Below are positions 8,552-19,640 of a stretch of 64,000 nt of DNA, piece by piece. A program made the position numbers and the translations under genes. Below the pieces are notes generated by a model that was not told the DNA's origin, ran no database searches, and saw nothing but the letters and a program-made list of their open reading frames with translations. Source of the stretch: an uncultured Acetobacteraceae bacterium. Its GTDB lineage: Bacteria; Pseudomonadota; Alphaproteobacteria; Acetobacterales; Acetobacteraceae. Location: assembly GCA_903924985.1 (NCBI GenBank), contig CAIYDT010000107.1:1-64000 (forward strand), given 5' to 3'. The stretch's first letter is position 1. The number at the start of each line of letters is the position of its first letter.

Positions 8552-9988
8552 ATGATCACCCGCCGCATCGCCATGGCCGCCTCCGCCCTCACGGCGGTTG
8601 TTCCCATCTCAGCCCCGAAAGCCGCACCCATGACACAGCCGGCCCTTGCCCCCACCGACGTCACCCTCCGCCTCGCGCGGCATATCGTCGCCGCCAAGGC
8701 CGCTGACCTGCCGGCGCCCGTTCGGCATGAGGTGTCTCGCGCTTTGCTGAACTGGATCGGCGTGGCGATCGGCGCGTCCCGCCATGAAACGATTGAGATC
8801 GCGCTACGTGCCATCAAGCCCTTCGCCGGCCCCCCGCAAGCCTCCCTGCTTGGCCGCAACGATCGGTTGGACATTATGAACGCGGCGATGCTGAACGGCA
8901 TTTCATCCCACGTGTTCGACTTCGACGACACCGACCTCAGCACCGCCGTGCATCCCTCCGCCCCCGTCGCACCGGCGCTTCTGGCGCTGGCGGAGTACCG
9001 GCCGATGTCCGGGTCCGACTTTGTGTTGGCGATGGCGATGGGGATTGAGGCGGAGTGCCGCATCGCCCGAGCGGTGGTGCCGCCGCATACCGATATCGGC
9101 TGGCATCCGACCGGTACCTGCGGCGTGTTCGGATCGGCCGTCGCCATGAGCAAAGTGCTGGGCCTGGATGAAAATCGCATGGCGCACGCCATCGGGCTGG
9201 CGGCCACCCAGCCGGTCGGCATCCGCGAAATGTTCGGCTCCATGACCAAAAGTTTCCATCCAGGCCGCGCCGCGCAAAGCGGTATGCTGAGCGCGTTCCT
9301 GGCCGAGCAGGGCTACACCAGTTCGGATCACGGGATCGAGGCGAAGCGCGGCTGGGCCAATATCCTGAGCACCAGGCAGGATTATACCGCCATCACGGAC
9401 GGCCTGGGCGATCAGTACGAAATCATGCGCAACAGCTACAAGCCCTACGCCTGCGGCCTGGTGGTGCACCCGGTCATCGACGGCTGCATCCGGCTGCGGG
9501 AGGCGCATAAACTGACCCCGGCCATGATCGCCCGCATCGACGTGGACATCCACCCGATCGTGATGGAGCTGACATCCAAGCGCACCCCCGCAACGGGCCT
9601 TGAGGGAAAATTCAGCGTCTACTACGCCGCTGCCGTCGGCGTTGTTGCCGGCGTCGCCGGGGAGCGCCAGTTCAGCGACGCCGCCGTGAAAGACCCCGTC
9701 ACCGTCGCCCTGCGCGACAAAGTCCTGCCGAAGATCGATTCTTCGCTCCGACAGGATCAGGCGCGTGTGCGAATCACCCTGACGGATGGCAAGGCGCTGG
9801 ACCAGTTCGTCGAACACGCCGTAGGCAGCGTAGAGAACCCGATGACCGACAGCCAGTTGGAGGCCAAATTCAAGGATCTTGTCGCTGGCATCATCCCCGC
9901 CGGGAAGGTCCAATACCTGATCGACCTCTGCTGGAAGGCGGAAACCCTGAAGAACGCGGGCGACATTGCCCGCGCGGCCACCGCATGA
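8552..9988 (+). CDS. MmgE/PrpD family protein with signal-like N-terminus
   Basis: LLNWIGVAIGASRH, NGISSHVFDFDDTDLSTAVHPSAPVAPALLALAEY, TGTCGVFGSAVA, FHPGRAAQSG; GGAGG Shine-Dalgarno 5' of ATG 8552. Confidence 0.9.
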   Translation: MITRRIAMAASALTAVVPISAPKAAPMTQPALAPTDVTLRLARHIVAAKAADLPAPVRHEVSRALLNWIGVAIGASRHETIEIALRAIKPFAGPPQASLLGRNDRLDIMNAAMLNGISSHVFDFDDTDLSTAVHPSAPVAPALLALAEYRPMSGSDFVLAMAMGIEAECRIARAVVPPHTDIGWHPTGTCGVFGSAVAMSKVLGLDENRMAHAIGLAATQPVGIREMFGSMTKSFHPGRAAQSGMLSAFLAEQGYTSSDHGIEAKRGWANILSTRQDYTAITDGLGDQYEIMRNSYKPYACGLVVHPVIDGCIRLREAHKLTPAMIARIDVDIHPIVMELTSKRTPATGLEGKFSVYYAAAVGVVAGVAGERQFSDAAVKDPVTVALRDKVLPKIDSSLRQDQARVRITLTDGKALDQFVEHAVGSVENPMTDSQLEAKFKDLVAGIIPAGKVQYLIDLCWKAETLKNAGDIARAATA

Positions 9989-11268
9989 GCAACCGGCTCA
10001 CGCACTTCAGGCGTTTGCTGGAGCATGCGCACGCGGCTCTGGGACTCCGGTTCGGCTTTGTGTTGTGGGATGGCAGCACCGTCCCATCCAGCCTCGATCC
10101 CGATGTGCTGGCAATCGTCCTCGCCGATGAGGGGTGCGTGGCCGCGCTCATGCGCCGTCCGACGATCGATACCATTGCCAACTTATGGGTGACCGAACGG
10201 CTGGATATCCGTAACGGAACAATGTTCGATTTGGTCGCGGCCCGCCCGTCGGTACGATCGCGGGCCTTGTTACGAAGCCTCGATAAGCATCTGTTGATTG
10301 GCGTCCTGGCGCGGTTCCTGCTGGTGCCACGCGGCGGGCCGTTCCCATTGCAAGACATTCCGGCGAAGGCCGACAGCGGCGGCGACGCGAACCGGCGCAA
10401 CGTCAGCTACCACTACGATGCCTCGAACGCGTTCTACGCGCTCTTTCTCGACCCGGCGATGGTCTATAGCTGCGGCTATTTCACCGACTGGGACAACGAC
10501 CTCGCTACGGCGCAGTATGACAAACTGGACATGATCTGCCGTAAGCTGCGGCTGCAGCCCGGCGACACCTTTCTCGATATCGGCTGCGGCTGGGGCGCGC
10601 TGGTGATCCACGCTGCCCAGAACTATGGCGTGCGGGCGCACGGTGTCACGTTATCGACGGAGCAGCTCGCCATCGCGACCGAACGTGTCGCCGCGGCGGG
10701 CCTGTCCGATCGAATCACGCTGGAACTGCGCGACTACGCTCGGATGGACGGCGCCTTCGACAAGATCGCCTCGATCGGCATGTTCGAGCATGTCGGCCTC
10801 GCCAACCACGCCACCTACTTCACCGCGGTCAATCGCCTGCTGAAACCGGGCGGCCTCTATTTGCACCACGCCATCGCCCGACCGGCCAAGCGCGACCACC
10901 GGCGCTTCCGCCGCCGCTCCAGCGAATACGCGGCATTGACGCGCTACATCTTTCCGGGCGGGGAACTCGATCACATCGGCATGTCGGTCGCCAATCTACA
11001 GCGCCATGGCTTCGAGGTGCACGACGTCGAGGGATGGCGGGAGCACTATGCTCTGACCTGCCGCCTTTGGCACGACCGGCTGCTGTCCCATTACGACGAA
11101 GCGGTGCGAGCGGTCGGGTCGGTGCAAACCAGGCTTTGGCTGGCCTATTTGGCCGGGTGCTCCCTGGCGTTCGCGCGCAACACGGTTGGTATCTACCAGA
11201 CCGTCGCGTCGAAACGGGTGCGAGGGCCGTCCGGGTTGCCCGCGACGCGCGCCGATTTATACCGGTGA
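9985..11268 (+). CDS. Cyclopropane-fatty-acyl-phospholipid synthase family methyltransferase
   Basis: NVSYHYDASNAFYALFLDPAMVYSCGYF, FLDIGCGWGALVIHAAQNYGVRAHGVTLSTEQ, IGMFEHVGLANHATYF; ATGA overlap with upstream CDS. Confidence 0.92.
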   Translation: MSNRLTHFRRLLEHAHAALGLRFGFVLWDGSTVPSSLDPDVLAIVLADEGCVAALMRRPTIDTIANLWVTERLDIRNGTMFDLVAARPSVRSRALLRSLDKHLLIGVLARFLLVPRGGPFPLQDIPAKADSGGDANRRNVSYHYDASNAFYALFLDPAMVYSCGYFTDWDNDLATAQYDKLDMICRKLRLQPGDTFLDIGCGWGALVIHAAQNYGVRAHGVTLSTEQLAIATERVAAAGLSDRITLELRDYARMDGAFDKIASIGMFEHVGLANHATYFTAVNRLLKPGGLYLHHAIARPAKRDHRRFRRRSSEYAALTRYIFPGGELDHIGMSVANLQRHGFEVHDVEGWREHYALTCRLWHDRLLSHYDEAVRAVGSVQTRLWLAYLAGCSLAFARNTVGIYQTVASKRVRGPSGLPATRADLYR

Positions 11269-12141
11269 GCCAGAGTCCCTGGGAGGCGGGGGGACGAGCA
11301 GCGGCGGAGCCGCCCGCCAGAGCAGGAACGGCTGCACCAACTGCCGGATCAGTCCGGCCGGCATGGGTGAATCGATCCCATAGCGCTCAGGCCGTTTGCG
11401 CATGGGCAGATACAGGCTGCCAAAAATCCAGTCGATCCAAGGCAGCATGGGGGCGTAATTCTTGTTGACGTAGGCCGGGCCGTCGTTGGTGTGGTGCCAG
11501 TGATGGAAGGCCGGTGTGGCGATCAGCCACTCCAGCGGGCCGAACCGCCACCGCAGATTGGCATGGACGAAGAAGCCCCAGGCCTGGGCGATCACCAGGA
11601 TCAGCAAGGTCAGCGTGCCGGTGTTCCCCGACAGCGGATTCAGCAGACCCAGTACAACCAGTGGAACGAAGCCGCATATCCGGGTGAATACGATATCGAT
11701 CGGGTGGCCGCGTGTGCTGACCAGCCAGTCGACATGTTCGGCACTATGGTGGATGGCGTGGAAGCGCCAAAGCAGCGGGATTTCATGGCTCCACCGGTGG
11801 CCCCAATAGAAGCCGATTTCTCCGATGACCATGGTCATGACCACCCTCTGCCAGAGGGGCCAGTGGGCGCTGAGGGACGTGACGGCGTCCGGCAACCAGC
11901 GATGCGCGGCCCATGCGGCCAACCCGAGCGGTGCGCTCAACAGCAGGCTGGTTAGCATCGCATTGACGAAATAGTAACCGAGGTCGGTCAGGAACGCGGC
12001 GCGAAACAGGCGTTCCGGCTGTTGCGGGAACAGGCGCTCCAGCGGGATGAATATAATCGCGAGGAGGATCAGCCAGACACCGATACGCAGCGCGGTCAGT
12101 GCAAGCGGCGGGAGCTGATTAACCAGATGCAAAAGGTCCAT
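11257..12141 (-). CDS. Sterol desaturase / fatty acid hydroxylase family protein
   Basis: His boxes HRWSHE, HAIHHSAEHVDW and HHWHHTND with several TM segments; converges on the CFA synthase with a 12-nt overlap. Confidence 0.9.
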   Translation of the reverse strand: MDLLHLVNQLPPLALTALRIGVWLILLAIIFIPLERLFPQQPERLFRAAFLTDLGYYFVNAMLTSLLLSAPLGLAAWAAHRWLPDAVTSLSAHWPLWQRVVMTMVIGEIGFYWGHRWSHEIPLLWRFHAIHHSAEHVDWLVSTRGHPIDIVFTRICGFVPLVVLGLLNPLSGNTGTLTLLILVIAQAWGFFVHANLRWRFGPLEWLIATPAFHHWHHTNDGPAYVNKNYAPMLPWIDWIFGSLYLPMRKRPERYGIDSPMPAGLIRQLVQPFLLWRAAPPLLVPPPPRDSGSPV

Positions 12142-12228
12142 GGCGGGTGCGATGATATCCGGAAGTGGGTCTTATGAAAACCCGAACAGACGGACTCCTG
12201 CCTGCCCAGGGGCCATCGCATGCCTGGA

Positions 12229-13170
12229 TTACGCTGTCGCAGTCACGGCGAACCTGCGCCTCCGGCGCACTATGGCACCGATTCCTGCCAGGCCGGTGGC
12301 CATGATGATTAGAGATCCAGGTTCTGGCGCATCAGTGGGGCCGGCGTTACTGGGAGTGATGGTGCAGTCCGACGTGCAGGACGGGGGCGGCGGGGGCGCC
12401 AGGGAAGGCGGGGAAGGCGGGGTGTACGCCGCCTGCGTCAGCGATACATCGGCGAGCAACGTGATGGGCGGGATTTCCGGAGCGCCCATCGCGATAAACT
12501 GCAGCACGCCATTAGCTATTTCGCTCGCAGTCGGTATGAAATTGATGGAGCCGGAAGATATCCAACCGGAGAATGTGCCACTCGGCAAGGTAATTTGTGA
12601 CGTGGTGTCAATCACGACGCCTCCAAAACTTACCTGCCACTGTTGGGTTGTGTCGCCTGTGAAGAGATCTTGCTGCGCAGCGGCCCAATTAAACGTCAGC
12701 GTGGCCTGATTGACCGCGTTTAAGCCCGACAAAACCTTTGTCTGGATTCCGGTATTATAATCGCCGCCACCGGGGTTTGGATATTGAGCATCCGCTCCTA
12801 TATAATTCCCACCGCCCGATGGCGCGCCAATTGTGGGATACAAACCCATGGGCCCGTTCGCACCGGTTACGCCACCGGTGTCCGCCGCGCCGGGTGTAAA
12901 TACGAACGTATAACCAGACATGGTGCCGGCGTTGCCCGTGAGCGGTTGAGAGGGAGGATTAGCAAGGAGAGGCGTTGCAACGGCATTCCAACCGGTAACC
13001 GTGGTATTGTAGTCGACCTGACCACCGTAGGTTGATGATCCGCCAAGCGTGGTATTAGCGGAAGCAATCGCAAAGGCGCCATTTGCGATGAATTGCGTAT
13101 CCGCTCGTGCGGCGCCGCAGGTTAACGCGATACCGGACGCCGCAACCGTTGCCAGCAGAAGCTTTTTCAT
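12229..13170 (-). CDS. PEP-CTERM sorting domain secreted protein
   Basis: Signal peptide MKKLLLATVAASGIALTCGAARA; C-terminus DAPEPGSLIIMATGLAGIGAIVRRRRR (PEP, TM, Arg-rich tail). Confidence 0.9.
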   Translation of the reverse strand: MKKLLLATVAASGIALTCGAARADTQFIANGAFAIASANTTLGGSSTYGGQVDYNTTVTGWNAVATPLLANPPSQPLTGNAGTMSGYTFVFTPGAADTGGVTGANGPMGLYPTIGAPSGGGNYIGADAQYPNPGGGDYNTGIQTKVLSGLNAVNQATLTFNWAAAQQDLFTGDTTQQWQVSFGGVVIDTTSQITLPSGTFSGWISSGSINFIPTASEIANGVLQFIAMGAPEIPPITLLADVSLTQAAYTPPSPPSLAPPPPPSCTSDCTITPSNAGPTDAPEPGSLIIMATGLAGIGAIVRRRRRFAVTATA

Positions 13171-13301
13171 CGGAACTTAATCCCCAGAAGACGCCACACC
13201 AAAAAAAAGGGCTGCGTGGCTACAAGCACATATCGTGCCAACTGATAAAAATGTTTAGAATCAAATACATAAACGGTTCGGAATTCAAGGGCTCTTGGGA
13301 T

Positions 13302-13549
13302 GTGTAAAATTCTCCGACACTGTATGGCGCTCCCCGCCTGTCCCGCCGCGCGCGTCGGGCCGAACGCTGGAACGGTGTCGTCCGCCGACGAGACCGGCTT
13401 GGGCTGTGCAAAATCTAAAAACCTGGAATGGCCGCCGAGTCGCACCCGGTTTCAGTGGAGAGAGGATCTGGTTCGTCGTCCTCAGCCACCGCCATCGTTC
13501 CGCGACGGGCAAGTGGCAGCCGATCGGGAGGGTGTAAAATTTCCGACAC
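13302..13549. repeat. Pair of near-identical direct repeats (IS-end-like)
   Basis: gtgtaaaattctccgacac at 13302-13320 and gtgtaaaatttccgacac at 13532-13549, same orientation, next to transposase fragments. Confidence 0.45.
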
Positions 13550-13794
13550 ATCGTGCGATTGGCGCGCGCTATACCAGCCGGTGTTGAGACGGACGCACAG
13601 CTCGTGCGGCACCGTCATGCTGGCCCTCGGGTCAAGCGCGCGGACAGGCTCCCCGGTATCGACGTCTTTCCGCGCACGGGACCTGGCAAAACGTGAATCC
13701 GCCTACCGGCTTTCACCGGCATGACGGTGTCAGGCGACAGGTAAAACTGGTCCGGTGGCGCCACTGAAAACTGGTCCTCTGTCAGGAGTGACCG

Positions 13795-13941
13795 ATGGAC
13801 ATTGAGACCGCGGAGCATGGCGCTTCGCGCGTTTTGAACACGCGCGAGGGTGCGATGCGGGAACCGGACGAGGTTGTGGCGATGCTTCGGCTGCACCGGC
13901 TTGGGTGGGGTTCGCGGCGGATCGCGGGGGAGTTGGGGTGA
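13795..13941 (+). pseudogene. IS21-family transposase (IstA-like) N-terminal fragment 1
   Basis: MDIETAEHGASRVLNTREGAMREPDEVVAMLRLHRLGWGSRRIAGELG*: N-terminal HTH region only, 48 aa. Confidence 0.55.
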
Positions 13942-13946
13942 TCGAC

Positions 13947-14132
13947 ATGGCGTTGCTGAGTGTCATCCGGCGCTGGGCGTTTCGGGATCAGCTTTCGATC
14001 CGCGCGATTTCGCGGCGCACCGGCCTGTCGCGGAATACCATCCGCAAATACCTGCGCTCCGGCGCAGTTGAGCCGAAGTTTAAAGTCCCCGCCCGGCCGA
14101 GCAAGCTCGATCCATTTGCCAGGTGGGCGTAG
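13947..14132 (+). pseudogene. IS21-family transposase (IstA-like) N-terminal fragment 2
   Basis: MALLSVIRRWAFRDQLSIRAISRRTGLSRNTIRKYLRSGAVEPKFKVPARPSKLDPFA: IS21 IstA HTH and following segment; similarity stops near 14122. Confidence 0.75.
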
Positions 14133-14431
14133 CGGCGATGGCCGGCCAGCACCGACAGCAGCACCGTTCCAAGCAGGTCGCGCTTCTTCGGGGCATTCGG
14201 GCTGGTCAGCGACAGGGGACAGTCCGCGACCCAGGCGTCGAACAACCCGGCTTGCTTGAGATAGTCGATGAAGAATGGCAGTTGCCCGAATGGCGCGACC
14301 GGTGCCGTCGCGTCCCATTCGACATGGACCCGGCCGGCAAAGGTGTCCGCTATCGCTGAACGCACCTCAACCGTGGGTTGTTCACCCAGGGGGTGAACAA
14401 CGATACTCCGCTTTTGCGTCTCCATACCCAC
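14124..14431 (-). pseudogene. DDE transposase N-terminal fragment
   Basis: SIVVHPLGEQPTVEVRSAIADTFAGRVHVEWDATAPVAPFGQLPFFIDYLKQAGLFDAWVADCPLSLTSPNAPKKRDLLGTVLLSVLAGHRRYAH; recognised transposase N-terminus, cut at 14124; the ORF then runs antisense to the IstA fragment. Confidence 0.65.
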
Positions 14432-14649
14432 AGATTCTGCCGATTCGGCCTAAAATGGAAATCAACCAACTGCCGGATTTAGGTTGAAAGGCCGTTTTCC
14501 CGTCCCGGCCATGCATTCGCAGGGAACCGCGCGCAGCTGCCGTCAAGGCTGGCCATCGGCCACCGCGCAGCGGCGTTGACGGCACCGAGCACGGTTCCAC
14601 ACTGGTCTTGCCGGACGTCCAAACCTACCTTGGAAAGGGCTTGACCAAG

Positions 14650-14998
14650 ACGGATACTCTAAACAGCCGATGTCGGGTCGCATGTATCGAATACTATGCC
14701 TCTCTGCCGGCGTCCGTTGCCCTGGAAGTGCCCTACGACCCAGAGACGATATGGGACGGCGCCAATCGGTTCGGTGCGAGGCTGAAGGCGCTGGAGTAGA
14801 TTGGTGCCGTGAAAGGCATGCAGCTTGTCGGGTGCGACTTGCATGGCACGAACGCGTTCTTTGTCGCGGAAAATGAAATTTTCGACAGATTCCTCGAACC
14901 CTACACGGCTGAAACCCATTGGGAGCCACCACGCTATCACCTCGTCGGGCGCACTGAGCATCCTCCTTCGCCTCATGCCCGGCGGTGGGTGCGATCCT
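14650..14998 (+). pseudogene. C-terminal part of a methyltransferase-like/conserved protein interrupted by an in-frame TAG
   Basis: Same frame before and after TAG 14797-14799: RVACIEYYASLPASVALEVPYDPETIWDGANRFGARLKALE*IGAVKGMQLVGCDLHGTNAFFVAENEIFDRFLEPYTAETHWEPPRYHL...HPPS. Confidence 0.45.
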
Positions 14999-15872
14999 AG
15001 GCCTTCAATACCGCGACCATTGTGGTCCCGAGGGCGGCCGGGCTTTCAGATACATGGATACCCGCAGCCCGCATGGCTTCCATCTTTGCCGCCGCGGTAT
15101 CAAGTCCCCCGCTGATCACCGCGCCCGCGTGCCCCATCCGCCGCCCCGGCGGGGCCGTCGCCCCAGCGATAAACCCTACCGTTGGCTTCTTCACCTTGTT
15201 CCGAGCCAGGAAGTCGGCGGCCTCGATCTCGCTCTGGCCGCCAATCTCCCCGATCATGACGATCTGCTTGGTCTCGGGGTCGGCCAGGAACATCTCCAGC
15301 ACTTCGACGAAGTCGGTGCCCTTGACCGGATCGCCGCCGATACCGACGCAGCTGCTTTGGCCGAGGCCGGCGGCGGTGGTCTGCGCCACGGCTTCGTAGG
15401 TCAGGGTGCCGGAGCGGGAGACGATTCCGACGCTGCCGCGGCGGTGGATATGACCGGGCATGATACCGATCTTGCACGCGTCCGGTGTGATCACGCCGGG
15501 GCAGTTGGGCCCGATCAGGCGCGATGACGATCCGCTCAGTGCCCGCTTCACCCGCACCATGTCCAGCACCGGAATGCCCTCGGTGATGCACACGATCAAC
15601 GGGATGCCGGCGTCGATCGCCTCCAGAATGGCGTCGGCGGCGAAGGGGGGCGGCACGTAGATGACCGTCGCATCGGCGCTGGTTGCCTCCCGCGCCTGCC
15701 AGACGGTGTCGAAGACCGGCAGTTCCAGGTGGCGGGAGCCACCTTTGCCGGGCGTCACCCCGCCGACCATCTTCGTCCCGTATGCGATCGCCTGTTCGGA
15801 GTGATAGGTGCCCTGCAGACCGGTGAAGCCTTGGCAGATGACCTTGGTATTGACATCGATCAGGATGGCCAT
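14997..15872 (-). CDS. sucD: Succinate--CoA ligase subunit alpha
   Basis: [45 protein letters not shown]...[11 protein letters not shown]...[12 protein letters not shown]...[17 protein letters not shown]. Confidence 0.93.
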   Translation of the reverse strand: MAILIDVNTKVICQGFTGLQGTYHSEQAIAYGTKMVGGVTPGKGGSRHLELPVFDTVWQAREATSADATVIYVPPPFAADAILEAIDAGIPLIVCITEGIPVLDMVRVKRALSGSSSRLIGPNCPGVITPDACKIGIMPGHIHRRGSVGIVSRSGTLTYEAVAQTTAAGLGQSSCVGIGGDPVKGTDFVEVLEMFLADPETKQIVMIGEIGGQSEIEAADFLARNKVKKPTVGFIAGATAPPGRRMGHAGAVISGGLDTAAAKMEAMRAAGIHVSESPAALGTTMVAVLKA

Positions 15873-17069
15873 TCAGGCGGCCTCTCTCACGGCTGCGACG
15901 ATCTTCGCGGCGGCGTCAGCCAGATTGTCCGCCGGGATGATCGGCATGTTGGACTTCACCAGGATTTCGCGGCCGAGGGCCACGTTGGTGCCTTCCAGCC
16001 GGACGACCAGGGGGACGGAAAGTTGCACGTCGCGCGCGGCGGCCACCACGCCTTCCGCGATCACGTCGCAGCGCATGATGCCGCCGAAGATGTTGACCAG
16101 GATGCCCTCCACGTTCGGGTCGGATAGGATAATCTTGAAGGCCGCCGTGACGCGTTCTTTGGTGGCACCGCCGCCGACGTCGAGGAAGTTGGCCGGCGCC
16201 ATGCCGTAGAGCTTGATGATGTCCATCGTCGCCATTGCGAGGCCGGCACCGTTCACCATGCAGCCAATATTGCCGTCCAAAGCGACGTAATTGAGGTTGT
16301 ATTTCTCGGCTTCGAGTTCCTTGGGATCTTCCTCCGCTTCGTCGCGGAGTTTTTTCAGGTCGTGGTGGCGGAACAAAGCGTTGTCGTCGAAGGCGACCTT
16401 GGCATCCAAGGCCATGACGGCACCGGCGCCGGTGACCACCAGCGGATTGATCTCGACCACGGAGCAATCCAGGTCGATGAAGGTTTGGTACAATGCCTTG
16501 ACCAGCTTGCCGAACGACAACGCCGCGGCGCCGGTCAGACCCAGCCCGGCGGCCAGCCGCCGGCCATGGAAGGGGGAATACCCAGCGGCGGGGTCGATCG
16601 CGACGCGATGAATTTTCTCGGGGCGTTGGGCCGCGACGGTCTCGATGTCCATGCCGCCTTCGGTGGAGGCGATCACGGTAATCCGCCCGGAAACGCGGTC
16701 GACGAGCAGAGACAGATAGAGCTCGCGGGCGATGTCGCACCCGGCTTCGACGTAAACCCGGCGCACGACCCGGCCGGCGGGGCTGGTTTGCTTGGTCACC
16801 AGCGTGTGCCCGATCATCGCATCGGCGGCCGCTCGGACATCGTCCAGCGACTTCACCACCCGCACGCCGCCCTTGCCGTTGGGGTCGTCCGCGAACCGGC
16901 CGGCGCCGCGCCCGCCGGCATGGATCTGGGATTTAACCACGAACATCGGGCCGGGGAGTTGCTCTGCCGCTTTGACCGCCTCCTCGGGGGTCCAGGCGAC
17001 GTGGCCGTCGGGGACGGCCACACCATAGTGTTTGAGGAGCTCTTTGGCCTGATATTCGTGGATGTTCAT
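15873..17069 (-). CDS. sucC: Succinate--CoA ligase [ADP-forming] subunit beta
   Basis: [22 protein letters not shown]...[14 protein letters not shown]...[30 protein letters not shown]...[16 protein letters not shown]. Confidence 0.95.
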   Translation of the reverse strand: MNIHEYQAKELLKHYGVAVPDGHVAWTPEEAVKAAEQLPGPMFVVKSQIHAGGRGAGRFADDPNGKGGVRVVKSLDDVRAAADAMIGHTLVTKQTSPAGRVVRRVYVEAGCDIARELYLSLLVDRVSGRITVIASTEGGMDIETVAAQRPEKIHRVAIDPAAGYSPFHGRRLAAGLGLTGAAALSFGKLVKALYQTFIDLDCSVVEINPLVVTGAGAVMALDAKVAFDDNALFRHHDLKKLRDEAEEDPKELEAEKYNLNYVALDGNIGCMVNGAGLAMATMDIIKLYGMAPANFLDVGGGATKERVTAAFKIILSDPNVEGILVNIFGGIMRCDVIAEGVVAAARDVQLSVPLVVRLEGTNVALGREILVKSNMPIIPADNLADAAAKIVAAVREAA

Positions 17070-17078
17070 GTGGGTCGT

Positions 17079-19383
<2,305 letters not shown>

Positions 19384-19595
19384 GCGGAAACTTCCCCTTC
19401 GATGTACTTATGCCGTGCGACGATACTAAAACTATCCGGGGATGGAGTGCGCCGGATAGCCTGAAACCAAGTCATTCACGGTTAATTGACTGCTGTATAT
19501 TTGTCATATTTGTTCCGGGCAGAATAATAGGAAATATTATTCCACATTACGATCCGGTTTTACTTATTTATGTCGTAATATCGCAAAAATGATGC

Positions 19596-19625
19596 GACGC
19601 CCGCGCTGCGCCGAGCGCGGGCGTC
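19596..19625. terminator. Candidate hairpin terminator downstream of the DegP-like protease gene
   Basis: Perfect 12-bp stem gacgcccgcgct-gcgccg-agcgcgggcgtc; on the minus strand it is followed by GCATCATTTTTG. Confidence 0.6.
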
Positions 19626-19640
19626 GACCACGAGGATGGA

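Noticed and set aside
14432-14649. Small ORFs after the transposase fragment
   Set aside because: No confident family match; likely non-coding debris.
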